A DNA stretch of 64,000 bases from Bugulina stolonifera (Eukaryota > Bryozoa > Gymnolaemata > Cheilostomatida > Bugulidae), in contig OW285191.1 of the NCBI GenBank assembly GCA_935421135.1, positions 7,387,504 through 7,451,503 of the forward strand. The letters are read 5' to 3'. Under the pieces are notes generated by a model. That model searched no databases, had not been told where the DNA came from, and saw nothing but the letters and a program-made list of their open reading frames with translations. Position numbers and translations under genes: made by a program. Shown in pieces: positions 49,708 through 63,949 of the stretch. The number at the start of each line of letters is the position of its first letter. Positions within the stretch are counted from its first letter, which is position 1.

Positions 49708-49853
49708 ATAGCTATAATATAGAAGATAGGAGTTATGTCGTCCTGATAAATTTAATATATTTTTATACATGTAATATAATATTATATTACATGTATAAAA
49801 ATATATTAAATTTATCAGGACGACATAACTCCTATCTTCTATATTATAGCTAT
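49708..49853. repeat. 146-bp perfect palindrome without spacer
   Basis: The arms run 49708-49780 and 49781-49853. Every 10-base block I compared is an exact reverse complement, for example AGTTATGTCG against CGACATAACT. It has no loop at all. No gene lies on it. Confidence 0.97.
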
Positions 49854-49860
49854 ATGTTCA

Positions 49861-52800
49861 AAATTCAAATGGTAGCATTTAACATTATTATTCTAAATTT
49901 AATACATTAGTAAAGTATTAACTTAGTTTAGCATGCAGCCATAAAACTTTAATTACAAAGCAGGCCGTTTGCATAAGCTTATAATAGTGTTCGGTGTCGG
50001 GCTCATTTATTTTACTCTATAGTGTTAGAAAGAGTAGAGTATGGTGACTGTCAACTTAGCTATTTAGAGATCAAACTTTTTCATGTCAACCTTATTTCTT
50101 CCTTTCATTGCTTGGTCCACGCTCATCTTTGGAGTGACGTCCCTCGATGTCTCTGTCAAACGTGTCATTGATCACTAATTAGATACCCATTTCGCTCTGC
50201 TGCCCCTAACCAGTATGCGTCAACCGATCGCTATCTCTCCAACTGCTGCCAATTATACATAACTAGTGGTCAATCAGGCCGATCACCAATGATATGCATG
50301 GATACCCCTCCTTGCACATCCAGGTATTTGGATACTTAGCATGATAGACCCAACCCTCTCTTACGTATGCCAGGAATTTGTAATGTTCATACATAGAGTG
50401 AGAAAACTTCACTCTTCACGGTGACAAAGAGGGATCACTTAAAAGTGCATGTCACTACTCTACCACGCTATAACTTAATTCCGCCTGACTTCTCCAAAGT
50501 ACTAGATGATAGTAAGCTACTGCATAGTCATACAATACTGTAGCAATCACTTTCTCAGTAAATATAAATATCTACATGTATTGATATGGAAGACTGTCAC
50601 ATGTCAGTCTATTGGAATACAAGTATAAACCATAAGTACGTCCAAGAAGCTACTGTCTGTGGTAGTAGAATTTCTTAGATTTATGCATCAGTAATAATAT
50701 GACACTAGTCTTTAGTACCTCAATTTACTTACTATGCAGTATATATACATGTACTAGATTCTAGTCCTACTGCACACACTGTAAATGGGAGGGTTGGTTG
50801 TGCATGTTATAATATATGTATACATGCATATTGTTGTAATATCGTCCATCAATGTAATATATTGGTAACTACATTTTAGTTGAGCAGATAACTCCAAAAT
50901 CTGATACTTTCTATCTGTGGCCTGGATTCTATGCTTTCTGATTGTAGCAGTTTGCAATTATTGTAGTCTGTGCATATCTAAAGACCTTGGTAGCTGTATG
51001 ATGGTACTATATAGCAGCAGACTAGCTGGTGATAGAGTAAGATTATATCTATACATTATAATACTACATGTAGGTGTTACCCAAACTAATTACTAGTTAC
51101 TGATAGCCTATAGAGTATCAATTAATCACATGATTAGAGCCATTAACTGGGGATTAGCTTTTAAAAAATTGCAGACTATCAGAATAGTACTGTGAGGTAC
51201 TGGTCCACCCTACTGTGGCTCAGCCATTCTGTGTTGCTGCTCACCTTGATAGGTAAAATAAGTTGGGGCTATTCCAGTATTCCACTACTATACATGTAGC
51301 TAACATCACATTCATTATCACGCTATGACATGGTTGATTAATATGTTGTAGATTTACATAATCAAAATAATAGTTGCTATTTATCTAGCATCCAGTAATA
51401 GCTATAAATTACTATTACTTGTAACATATTAATAATTGCGAACTTATAATGTGCAAGTCATCTCCATGTAATTCAGTGAGTGGTTTTAAAACCATAATAA
51501 TGATACTATACATTGCTTAATATTACTCTATGTCTATGGAATCTATGATATCCATGTTTATGACACTAACAGGGTCATATTGAACTTGGCAGGAAATAGG
51601 ATGTAAACATGCATTTTATATCCTTATCACTTTCTCACTAGCAAAAATAATATTATTGCTACTAATGTAGAAACAGCAGCTGTTGTATTTGAGTAGACTG
51701 TAAATATGCCGAGTAACGTGTGAGTTGTGAGTTGTGACAATTCCTCCCTTTATTATTGTCTCTCAGTTTCTCTCAGCTTGTGAGTTGTCACCCCTCACAC
51801 TCACAACTTCTATTTGTTTGTCATTTTCCACATACTAGAATTATAACAATATCATATTATAATGGAAATGTGTATTATGCATAAGCAGACAACTCCATAC
51901 AAAATGTTATATCGCTATAGCCTGTGGACTGAGTAGATTCCCTATTATTTTTTATTAGTGTGGCTAGCTAGTTTAATTTGTGTTGTCTATGTCAGCATGG
52001 GCAGCAATATTATAATCATTGCTACTCTCTATCTTTCAACGTAAGGTGAAGGTCAAATAGCTAATGTAAATGATGTAATCTGTAGCTTTCTGGAGCCACA
52101 CAGCCCAAGCGTAGGCATGCTTTAGTAGAAACTGTACAGTAAATAGTAGAATTATTTCTATAAGATATATCATTACATTTTGTATAACTTATCACATAGC
52201 TCATATATCATATAATTATGTTGTTATACATGTAGGTCTATTATAGAAATAGACCTATAACATATCATATACCCATTGTATATATACCTGTCGTGATACC
52301 TGATACTCCATCCGTTGCATTTCAATGCTTCATGTTTTCAATGAAAGTAGACTCTATTGTCCGTGGCCTCTTTGTGAAGTATTATTTTATTACACAAATA
52401 TAAATACCTTTGGTATATAATACCAGTATATTACATATATATGTGGGTTTAAGTATATAGCTGTGGTATTTGATTCTGAAGTATTTTAATAAATATTCTT
52501 ATTAATATTGAGTATGATTTGATTGTGAGATTGTATGCAGACATACACAGTGTTACTATGTGGACACTCGGTGCGATTCTATGTTCAAGTGTATGGTAGA
52601 GTTTCTAGTCGCCTGTGGGTTAACATCTATTTCCACAATTTAATACTTAGCGGCATAGTGGCTAGGTAGGCTGTATACACGGTAATACATGATCTGACAG
52701 TTGTATATCTGTACACTGCCGTTAATCATTTAGTTGACGTAGCGTATCGTGACCATAGAAAGTGTTGTTGGTAATCAACTCGCATTACATCTGGTAGACG

Positions 52801-53208
52801 CGAGTTTATTGGTGGAACTGTTCTACTGCACAAGGATTGGTTAGCTCAAAGTTGAAGTATAGTTTGGAAAATTCTTCAATCGTCATAATCAGATGATAGA
52901 ATTTAGACTGACACATGATACGACACACTCGTTTAGTAGTGCTCTATACATCATCACTTGTGTTGACTGACTACCTATACAACAGTAATATTAGCTAACT
53001 GTACTTCTTAATAAGTTGATTTTGGATGAGGAACTGTTTGGATTAGTTGGCTATTTCCATACTTTATATTCATTTTACTGGATCACACTGTTATATAATA
53101 TAACACTGTCTTCATTTGGAGGATAATCATGTGGATATAGGAATTATAGCTTGTTCGCTTGACCTTCAACTTACGGATTATTATATCTCGCTATCTAAGT
53201 TGGTGGGA
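49861..53208. other. Gene-free stretch
   Basis: I find no supported exon or RNA gene. GTGAGTTGTGAGTTGTGACA-type repeats sit near 51720-51810. The rest is AT-rich single-copy-looking DNA. Confidence 0.55.
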
Positions 53209-53247
53209 TGGAAGGAGACCTCATTGAGCTACTTGAGTCTTTTAATG
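53209..53247 (+). CDS. Candidate first coding exon of a gene leaving the window
   Basis: ATG opens MEGDLIELLESFN and meets a consensus donor (AAT|GTAAGT) in phase 0. The short acidic amphipathic start is typical of a real first exon, but 13 codons cannot identify a family. The only other exon-like segment that fits phase 0 on this strand is 63830-63949. Confidence 0.35.
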
Positions 53248-56200
53248 TAAGTTTCTATTACAGTAGTTGTAGATATCAGTGTAGAAAGTGACAACAATCT
53301 AATATCATAATCTATATGTTTCTTAATTTATTAGATATCATTGCAACGACCTTGCATATAATGTAATGTACATGTAGATACGCCCCCCAATATCCTATCC
53401 TATTGTATTATGTACAGCATATCCCAGGCTGTAGTAGAAGTACACCTTTTTAACTTTTCAGTCAGGAGTTGTCTGCCGAAATTTATCGAAGGGTGGTTCA
53501 GGTTGAGGTTTTGGTATGATATGGGATTTGATTCTAGGTATATCTTTGTGATTCTGGTAGTCAGACTTCCCAGAACTTGTCACTAAGTCAGTATTATGAA
53601 CCTCAGCACCCTAACCAGTGTCTATCAGCCACCAGATGTCAGTAGCAGTTAGTAAGACAACCTTGTGACTGGCAGAGGTTCACCTTCAGTCTCTATTCTC
53701 CATGATATCCAGTCAATCATCTGGTTGACCTTAAGATTGCCATCTGTATTCAAAATAGGGATTAGTAGAGGTAGCCTTTGTTCTATTAATATATGATTAT
53801 TGATTACCAACTGAGATAGACTGAGTACCTGGTCTAGATACTAGACATCATACTCTAATAGTAGTTTAAGTCTATTTATATTTGTTGCAACTTGGTGCGT
53901 TCTGTCTTTGCGTTATAATATACATGTACGTGGTGGTATTGCAGAAAATCGTAATTAAATTATAGAGCCATCTGTTCAAGTTGAAAATATGGTATCTCTC
54001 TCTAGGTTAGTCATTTCCTACTAAGGTAGATGTAGTTAGCATGGTACTATACTGTAATACAATAATACAAGAGGAAATGTTGAAGTGTGCCTCCTGGTCA
54101 GGTGATCCGCCTGCTGGATGTTTCAGTGCTTCTTACTTAGCTCTCTCTTTTTCTCTCTCAAATATCGTTCTGTACCACCAGGTCGTTTCCTATTCATCTA
54201 TCATTATTATCTCAACCCAAGTATACTTTATAAACAAGCTCCACTGCCTTTTAATTTCTACTTCTAATTCAAGCTGGAAACACTATTGGATGACATGTGT
54301 GTTCATTGGGAGTTATCTAACCCTGTATATGAAATAGTTCGGTGCTCTCTCTCAATGTTAATGTAAGCTACATGTAAATAGTTTGCTGAACTTTGGTGAG
54401 ACATGATTATAAGTTTTCAGACGTTGCATATTTCACAGTTGCAGGAAAAGGACTCATACACGAATTACACACTAAATTAGTATTCTTTTTACACTGTTAT
54501 AGTTCCTCATCATGGTTTAAGATGCTTCGAATTCCTCAAACTTCATCAGGAAATGTCTTATCAGTAAACTTTCTAATCAGTACAACATAACTTCCATCTA
54601 GGAAAACCAGAAAATAGCATTTCCCTAATATGGGCGCTACCACCATTACCTTATGTTAATGACATAAAATTATACGTGACTAACTGTCTATTAAAAGACC
54701 TTACGTTATGGTCATGAATCAAGGAATTTCCTCCTGTCAAATATCACCCACATGGGATGGAATTACACGGAGGTCTATCAAGTTCTCGAGTGGTAGTAGC
54801 AGTATACGCTCCAGATAGTAACTTGTTAGCTCTCCAATCACATGTATATTCTGTGGGCAAACATAGAATTTATAATATTATGCATAGATATTGTGATTGC
54901 GGCTTCTTTTTATCACAGCAAGCTTCCATTATAATTAGTAAACGAATTCTTAAAATTCTGAATTTGTTAAACTCTATATGAGTCAGACCAGGGGTTGGAA
55001 GTATTTCAGTGTTTTAGTCAGAAGTTACAGCAGGCCACAGGCTAGTATTGCTGCAAGCATATTACACACTTGGTATTTGTGTTGACATTAGCGGAGATGA
55101 CACTGACACATAATATTGTTATTACCTGTGAGGTGTCTAGTGTTGTTAGCCTATGGCTGTCATACCTTACCATTACATCATAGATACCTGTACCCTGCTG
55201 TTTAATATAATTTATGTTATATCTGTTGGTCTATTTACACTCTGCACTAGTTACAGCCTCATTTTAAGCTTTTTCGTAAAAATAATTGTTTGAGTTGTCG
55301 TTTGAGTCACTTGCAATTTCTGTGTACATTTTAAGTTTTTACTTGAACATTGACTTTAAGCAAAATTTATTCGCCCCTTACCTTGACTGATTCTGCGATA
55401 CCATTTTTTGCTTTTCCTAATTTGACAGTAAATATTATGAAAACCTGTCACATGATCATAACAAAACCACGTTTATTACGTAGGCTATGTCTAATTTTTT
55501 AGGATGTATGCAACTATGTGTCATACATGAATACCTCACACCACAGAGTGACTCTATGCTAGACACAGTAATAGTAACTTGACTTGTGATTTCAACTAAA
55601 ACTAGTGACTTGGTTCCATCATATCATAAAGTCACAGTAGACATAGTAACCAAATTACAGTAACTACTAATTTCCTTGCAAGTCTTTGAAGTTCACTTTT
55701 TATTGTTAAATTAAACTATACACTCTTGCACGTGTAGTTCCTGTCTATCTCTATTTAGTATGCTGTCATATAAATTACCAGTTCTAATATATCTAACTGC
55801 TGGTATTGCATGGTTTGCATTGCAGTATTACTTTACTTTACTTGTGTATGCTGTGCCTTCAGTACATGTATAATCAGAAGGAAAACGCCCACCTAATTAT
55901 CATAACCAGATTATAAATTCAGATATCTGATAAACAATGATAAATAATACCCCAAAACAATACACCATATGATATGAGAGAACAATACAATATTATAACA
56001 ACATAATACAATTAGTGAGATAAATTGTATACATGACTGTACCTTTCCAAAGTTCCTACAAGGTGAAATGGAAAAGATAGCACATATTATAATTGTTTTT
56101 AATCATCTATGCATGCATCATTGTAGCCCAAATTTTCAATTGTTTTAACAATTTTGAATTTGCTGTTTAACTTTGTATCGTCTTATGACTAGATGCACTC

Positions 56201-59200
56201 TTGGCAGCTACATATTTATTCTATGGTATCTGGTTAGTACAGAATACACGGTTCTATGGAAACAATGGAAACCATTTTTGTTTCTGTTTCTGTTTCTGCG
56301 ATACTTGTCTACATGTCTACACGTCTAAAATGTAGATATTCTGCTAGTATTAATTGGGAGAGACTAGAATTTGCCATGAGTGGCTTAAAGCTTGTAGATA
56401 GTTGGTAGTGGAAGAAATAGAACAGTACAGTGACTGTCCCGAACACATGACTATCTCATAGCCTCCTTCCCTTGGTATACAATTATGTTGAGAACCAACA
56501 ATAATAGCTGTTGTCATGGAAACCAAGTAGATACATTGTATACTGATTACAGAGTGTAAGTATAGATTAATGGAAGTAGTTGTTTACTAGGATAACTAGC
56601 GGTTAGTAACACACCCTATCAACAAATCCAATCATATATGAAATATTTTTACTAATAATCTCTGTGGAATGTTATTTTTCTTTCGTTCCTCAACGTTAGT
56701 TTCAGAACAATTCAACGAGAATCATGATTGAAATGTTCGAAATAAATAACACTTATTAAACTAGTTTATACACAACTGCACATGGTAATCGTGTTTTGAT
56801 TTTTGTATTATGTAATATGTATACTAGTCTAAGTATATGAAAGTTCAATGCATCGATGATTATTTTTATTCATTAATACGAAGAGAAATGGGATGTAATG
56901 ATGAGACGCAGTTACGCTGTAGCAAAGCTAGTAAGACAGCAGACCCAAATCAGTCAGCAGCAAACGCTATTATTATAGTTATGTGCGTGTGTATATTATA
57001 ATATTTAGCTATATGTGTATTATAATATAGTGAGGAATAGGAAATAAGCTGAACATGGGGAAAATCTCTAGTCAAAATGCGTTCTCTTATGAGCACTGGG
57101 TGAATTATTACTTTTATGATTTATTTCCCTACTAATCACAAGTTCAAGGATGTTTTCACTTAGACTGAATTTTGACTGGTTTAGGTACGGGTGCCGCCTC
57201 CTCCCTCCCTCCCACTATATAGTCTTAGAGAATGTAGTCCAATTCAGCCTAGTAGTTAGTCGCATATATGCAATGTACTATGGGAAAAGAAGATTTTGTA
57301 AGATACAAAATATGGAAGGATGTTACATTATTGCATTTTATATACACATAAATTGCAATAGTATTATACTCTTCTGATGTTGAATGTAATATATTGGATT
57401 AGCTAGCTGACAGCATGCACAATATAAAATCGTTATTTCTATAAATATATAACCATAAATATAATATTATACTATGTGAAAGTGTGACAAGTAAACTGTC
57501 CTTTCTGCTGTCTATATCACAGATAAATGTGTATAATAATATAGTTCCCTCACACTCAATTAGTGTGAACCCTCCATTAGGTTTAGTTGGCCATTTTAAA
57601 TGATGGATAATACCAGGAGAATTGGCAATGGCCTCTGGAAGTTTCCTAATAATTTATTTAAATTGAAAATGTGTTTAGTGGCAGGTTCTCAGTTTGTTTA
57701 CTGTTTGAGGGAAGGGGTTGTTGAGACCACCTCCTCCTACCGAGATGTAGCTGAGAACATATAATTATATAATTAATTTGCATACATGTACTAGTTGTGC
57801 TACTTAGTACTAACAGCACTATTTGTATTCTATTTAGGAGTTATCTGTTCTCTATACTAAAGTCATTTGCATTTATAAGGAGTTATCTTCCCTCTCTATA
57901 ATAATTACTGTATAATTATTTGTTATAATCTACTTGGACAGTGGATTAATGTTAATATTATTATTTACTAATGTAATCTGATTATCTCTAGTATAATCTA
58001 ATCTAATCCACACGATTACATAATTACATAATTACAGGAGCACTTGTAAAAGAGTTCACATACATAGCTAGCATTAATTATTATATAGGAATTAATACTA
58101 TACTAATGCTATACTCACACCACTACACTATGTGCTGCTTAACCGTATTATTTACTGACTATTAATCTCACTCTCATACCACATGACTCATCCTCCATGC
58201 TGTTTAGTTAAAGCTGGTCAAAAACTAAATTAAATGTTTCTAATTATACTTACGTTATCAGTTTTTAGAGCTCCTGACTATGATGGGGTCAGTCTATCTA
58301 TATTAAGTTAATTTGGTGTTAATGTATTTTTAGTTTTTGAGTCTAAAAACAATTTAAATTTAATTCAAAACATGATAGGTAGGCCTACATATATATTGCC
58401 ATAAGCTATTGAACCTTTGCCAGGCTTAAATAAAATTATGACACACATAAGTATTTTGTTTTCCACAAATACCTTAATATACATGTACATGTATATCTAC
58501 ATGTATGTAAAATTTTTTAGCAAACACATAAATAGAATACTTGACAGAAGTGGTGAATAAAAATGATGTGGAAAGCAAAATAAGTCATAAAAATGTGACT
58601 TCTAAATGATAACATTATTTTTTAAAAATAATACTTAGTATTCCTTAGCCTCTTATTGAAAATAGGCTTTACACCATGCACCACACATGTGTATGGTGTG
58701 TTTTGTACCCACACAAGTTGAACTGCCTAATTATTATACACAATATTGCTAGGGCTAATACTAACAATATTGCTAGGGCTAATACTAATACTATTACTAG
58801 TACTAATACTAATTAGTGTTAAACTGTTTATTCTGTAATTATTGATTGATAAGGAAACTGTTATTAAAGAGTTATTTTGGTCTATGAATAGTAAATGAAT
58901 CATTCGACTTGTTTCCCCATGGCTGGAATTTCCTAGTTTCACTTTATGAAAAGGTCAACAGTCTACATAATACTGTAAAACACATGCTAGAGTGCTGGAC
59001 CAACTAGGATACGAAAATATATAAATATACTGATTTTAACTTTAATTCCACATACATACAGCTATTTATAGTCGCATTATATTCCTCTATCTGTAAAAAT
59101 ATAATATTGAAATCTATTGAGGTTGTTGGCAACAATATTGCTATAACATCGCGTTGAAAGTAGACAACAACACTGTAGTCACTCTATGTGTAATACATAT

Positions 59201-59475
59201 ATAATCTATACATTATATGTATATCCTTGGGCATGTGTGGGCTAACATTCTACATGATAAATTGTATATATACCATTCGGAGTATTACACATGTAAATAT
59301 ATTAATAGTTGTTAATATAATTATCCTGTATACGCACACACATAATATAGTATAATTTTTGTTGTAACAAAAATTTGTCCTGTTGGCAAAGGTGGAATAC
59401 ATAAACCACAGACACAGGTATGGGTAGTGATGGAACATTAAACTATCCATGCCATGGATGAAGGTAAATGCAATT
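53248..59475. other. Gene-free stretch (possible long intron)
   Basis: No supported coding exon; the longest open frames (for example at 54041) are AT-rich and lack splice signals in the right places. Direct copies of GGAGTTATCT..CTCT occur at 57838 and 57880. Confidence 0.5.
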
Positions 59476-59928
59476 TATAAGGTAATTTGATATGAACCTT
59501 TCAAATTTGTCACTAAAAATAAAAAACACAACCTGCAAACACGTTTTTGGAGCAGTTGTTTTAAAAAAATTATACACTGTGACATCACAGTGTATTTTGC
59601 AGGAGATGGCAATTAGAAACCTCCTTTCACATGTCCAATAACAACGCTCGTAGCCGAAGCACAATTGTGCACAGTGATTGGATAATAAAACCTATTGTTT
59701 ATTTTATCGTAAAGCAGTAATTATTAATTGTTATATTCTATTTCATGCACAGGTTTACACTAATTATTGGACATGTGAAAGGAGGTTTCTAATTGCCAAC
59801 TTCTGCAGAATAATCCACTTCTGATTGGACAGTGGATATTTTTAAAAACTGCTCCAAAAACGTGTTTGCAGGTTGTATTTTTTATTTTTAGTGACAAATT
59901 TGAAATGTTCATATCAAATTACCTTATA
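59476..59928. mobile_element. 453-bp foldback element / MITE with ~165-bp arms
   Basis: The left arm (TATAAGGTAATTTGATATG ... CACATGTCCAATAA, to about 59642) and the right arm (from about 59764, TTATTGGACATGTG ... CATATCAAATTACCTTATA) are inverted copies with scattered differences. The spacer is about 120 bp and carries no coding frame. The outer TA could be a TA target duplication. Confidence 0.9.
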
Positions 59929-62900
59929 TATTGTATTTAGCTTTCTTCGTGACATCAATAGTTTAATTTGATGGGAATATATTGGGGCTGAGGGTAATTA
60001 AACACTTGAAGACAACACAAGGGTTTGGTGACATACCACAAGAAAATACAACTATCAAACAGTGAGTCACCAGCCCTCTCAGCTATCCTATTCCATTACA
60101 AGAACTTGTAGAAGTCTAGTCTAATGTAGCCTGGGTTCCTAACCATCCGAACGTGTTGCTAGTACTGAGGAGTTCCACAATCAATCAACAACTCATTTTC
60201 TTAGAACTTCTGGAACCCAGTCTGCGGAAATCTAAAAGGCTACTAGACTACTAGTAGCTCTAAATGCAGAGTTTATCTCAGATTTATTGCCTTCAAAGAT
60301 TAAAATAAATTACTAATTAGAGATCAAATGGATTAGGTGATGTTGTCAAGTGAAACAAAGACTTTTAGCCTACAATTGGCTGAGCCTGAGGGTAGTTTGG
60401 ACGTAGATGTGGTTCTAAGGCTATGCTATCAAATACAGCATCTGAGTATTCCTAGAGTCACAACAATTTACATGTAGATCACAATCAAATAATTTTGGTC
60501 TACGTATTGGTGGGCAGGAGGCACGAGTACATTATTACTTGGAGTTATCCTTTCTCTCCAACTGTTTAGTTTACTGAACTACATGTCCTTAGTAGGTTTT
60601 ATTTATTACCATAGGATCTCGTAGCAGATAGGTAAATATTTGAGGGGCTAGGTTAGTATGCCCCAGTCTTATTCATCATTGCACCTCTGAGGTGTAGTAA
60701 TCTGTTGTGACATAATTATATCTGGTTATATTATAATGAGCCTTACATGTAGCCAACAGTGTCAAACACCCACCAGCACTTGCATAGACCTCCTAGATGT
60801 CTATTCCGCTTGGAATATAAACATGTAATTAAATACAAATACGTGGATGTGGTGTACATTATATTGTACAGAAACTTAAATTTATAGGTCTTCTATTATA
60901 TGAATGGAGAACTGATTCACTTACTATAATAGTCATGATCATCTCCTATAATAATAGTGTTTTATTTCATATAAATCACTAATAGTGACCATTGTACAAT
61001 ATAGAATACGCTGTCATATAATGTATGTTTTTACATGTCATTACAGTATATGTAGCAGCAAGGGACTGACTAAATAATACTGCATAATAAAACACAGTTT
61101 AGTCTATACTCTGTACATACTGTATATTATAATAGTCTTTATAGTGTATATTGGTATCATATCCTACTGACTCAAATGGTTGCATTATTCACTGTATTTA
61201 CATGAGTAAACAGTACCCTATTATTCATTAGTATTATGATAGCATGCTGTATACAGCGTGTACATAGGCTAGTAGTTATACCATTGCATAGTTACGCCCT
61301 AGTAATCCTCATTTCATTAGATACCTCAGTGCAGTGTGGAGGCACATTATGCTGAAGTTTATTAGTACACTACATCAGACCTGAGTCAAATTTATTGTTG
61401 CATTTGATAGATCGAAATTAAATTATTTGTTGTTCTATGGAATTTCCATGTCAAATTCAGCGTAGCAAACTAAAATTTTGGAATATCTTAACGTCTGGCA
61501 TCCAATGAACCCTGTAAGTATTATCTCTACTGTTAGCTGACGTATACATGCATGTGTGTGTCTAGATAAATAATGAATTGTTAAACAGTTTTAGGGTCGT
61601 TAGCAAATCTTTACCATGTTACTAGTTTGTCTCATCGTGTCAGCTGAGTAGCCACCTGTGAGCACACGCTGACGTGTGTCGGCAAATAGATTCAGGTCAT
61701 GCGATTAGCAAGACATGCACCTGGGCAAGCCGATATTTTGAATATCCCAGAAACTCCGCAGTCCTGCAGCTAGATTCTGATGTTGTTGATTTTGCAACCA
61801 ATACTTTTACCAAATAACCGTTTTATTAATGTGATTTTTGAACAGTCACTAATTCCTCCATCCCCAGTGACAGTTATACATGGCCGACGTGTTGGTAGGG
61901 TTCTGATAGAAAGGTCACACATTAGAACTCGTAACTCAATACGCAACTCTATTACCTTGCTAAGTGTAGTTTATTGCCAATCATTGCAACAAACATCTAT
62001 ACATCTGTGCCTATACTTCTAGTAGTAAATGAATCACATGTAATTTGATACTGATGTGAAATCTTGCTTCCCCTACAATATAGGACAGCAAGAACACTGT
62101 GTTTTCTTGTCCAGTTTTTAAATTTATCTGTTTAACAGAGTGCTCAGCACCTACTATAACATTATATTTATGTATGTCCTGTACACATCTGTCCGAAACA
62201 GGAGTTATAGGCCTATGGCTACAACAAACAGCACTTTTCTGTTGAGGCCTTTACCAAACCTCTATGGGAAATCCCATGCAGTGATGTAACTGCATGAACC
62301 CACCATGTTCCAGCTGTACTGTTCCCATACCATGCTCTATATTACTGCGCAGAGAGTATAGAGCAGATGTGCTTCACCTGTTCCACTGCAGGACAGATTA
62401 ACTGGAGCCCTTTGTTATTGTGTCCATCCAACCCCTTACTCCTTGGTCAATCGGTCAGTTTGGTCAGCTTGCTTTTTTGTTGAACTCTGAATCAAAGTGC
62501 AAAGGAGATGTACATTTGTCCATGCTGGGTGTGAGTAGGATAGTGTGTGCATGCTGGGCTAACTGTGAATAAAAATACTGGTATATTACTTCATTGGCCT
62601 GCATAAACTCTTAGAGAGGTAACTGGATTTCCAGTCCAAATATAGAGGACATAGTAAACAATAGTTTTATTTGGCTTAGTGTATTGTGTGTTAGTATTAG
62701 ACTGTATTAGTAGAATATGCTGATGAGAACATTATTTTGTTATGAAAAATTATTGTCGATGCCGAAGGAATGTTGTTTGGGTGTATTTTTTGTCAAACTC
62801 TATTTAGAGCAGCCCATTATAACAGCACTCTAAAGCGCTGGTTATACAGTCTAATGATTTCTCCATGTCTCAACTGACATATATGAATAATTGACATTTT

Positions 62901-63829
62901 ATTTGATAATCATTTTTAGACTGACAAGCTAGCTGTTGCTGTTGACATCTCTAGGGTAGTTAGATATTACACCACTCTATACTAACTCATAACTTGTTTG
63001 GTTGTTTGGTGGCATTAGGATGACAATCATAGCTATTTACAGCTTTCTAAATGATAGCTTTGGGACTGATATAGTAACATTACATGTAGTTAGATAAAAT
63101 ACAACCAATGGTAAGTATAAATATAGTTCTTGTGCTACATTTATGTACTAAATGGGTCTGTTAATGGAAATGTTTTGACTTCCCTTTGAATTGCTGCCAA
63201 CTTAGGTCTAACTTGGGAAAATTAGGTTCCCCATTAAGTCTACAACTAGAGATGGACAACTACACTCATGGCTTAGTACAGACTTGAGAAATAATCAAGT
63301 CATTAGAGTTGTTTCAAGTCCTACTCAGTGACTTAGTTGGTAGCTGATTTTGGGTTTTCAGTGTTTGATTTGGCTATACATTCGATTTTACTTTTTGAGT
63401 TATTGGAAAATCCCAACATATTTATTATTTTATTTTGTGTGTGTATTGTTGAATATGTTACGAATGCTACATGTACATGCAGTAGAGAATATTAGTGAAG
63501 AGGTTGAGTAATCGTTCCTGTTGTAAACAGAGAACCATGATTGTGATCTCCAATTTATCAGAGAGGGCGGCTAAACACCTCCTCAAACTCACATGCTAGG
63601 ATTATTAGAACCCAAGCTATGTTGCACACAGGGCTTTGTCTGCAGGTTTTGTAGATAATGAAATATATAATAATTATCATCTTTACAGAATCTTTATTAT
63701 GAACAAACCAATAAGAATGGCTGTTCTCTACTTGAAATATTTACTTCCCTGTTTTTTCACTTGTCTGTATTCATGGTTTGGGTCTTTAGACAATCATTTG
63801 ACATTTACACTTTTATAAGTAGCCTACAG
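59929..63829. other. Gene-free stretch
   Basis: I see nothing I can support. An 80-codon open frame at 61780 has no splice context or recognisable motif. Confidence 0.5.
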
Positions 63830-63949
63830 TATAGCAGTATTTCGCTGCCAGTTCGCTCCTACACAAAGGGCAGCATGCCATTAGATTACTCTCTACTTCA
63901 TCGTATCAAGGAATTATGGGGTCATGTCGCTAAATCTCATTTCACGAAG
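63830..63949 (+). CDS. Candidate internal exon, 40 codons, phase 0-0
   Basis: The acceptor GTAGCCTACAG is followed by YSSISLPVRSYTKGSMPLD, YSLLHRIKELWGHVAKSHF, TK and a consensus donor (AAG|GTAAGA). The exon is in phase with the start exon at 53209. The Arg/Lys/Leu/His-rich helix-like sequence looks coding; I cannot name the family. Confidence 0.45.

Noticed and set aside
61780..62022. 80-codon open frame
   Set aside because: No acceptor/donor pair in frame and no motif; likely chance.
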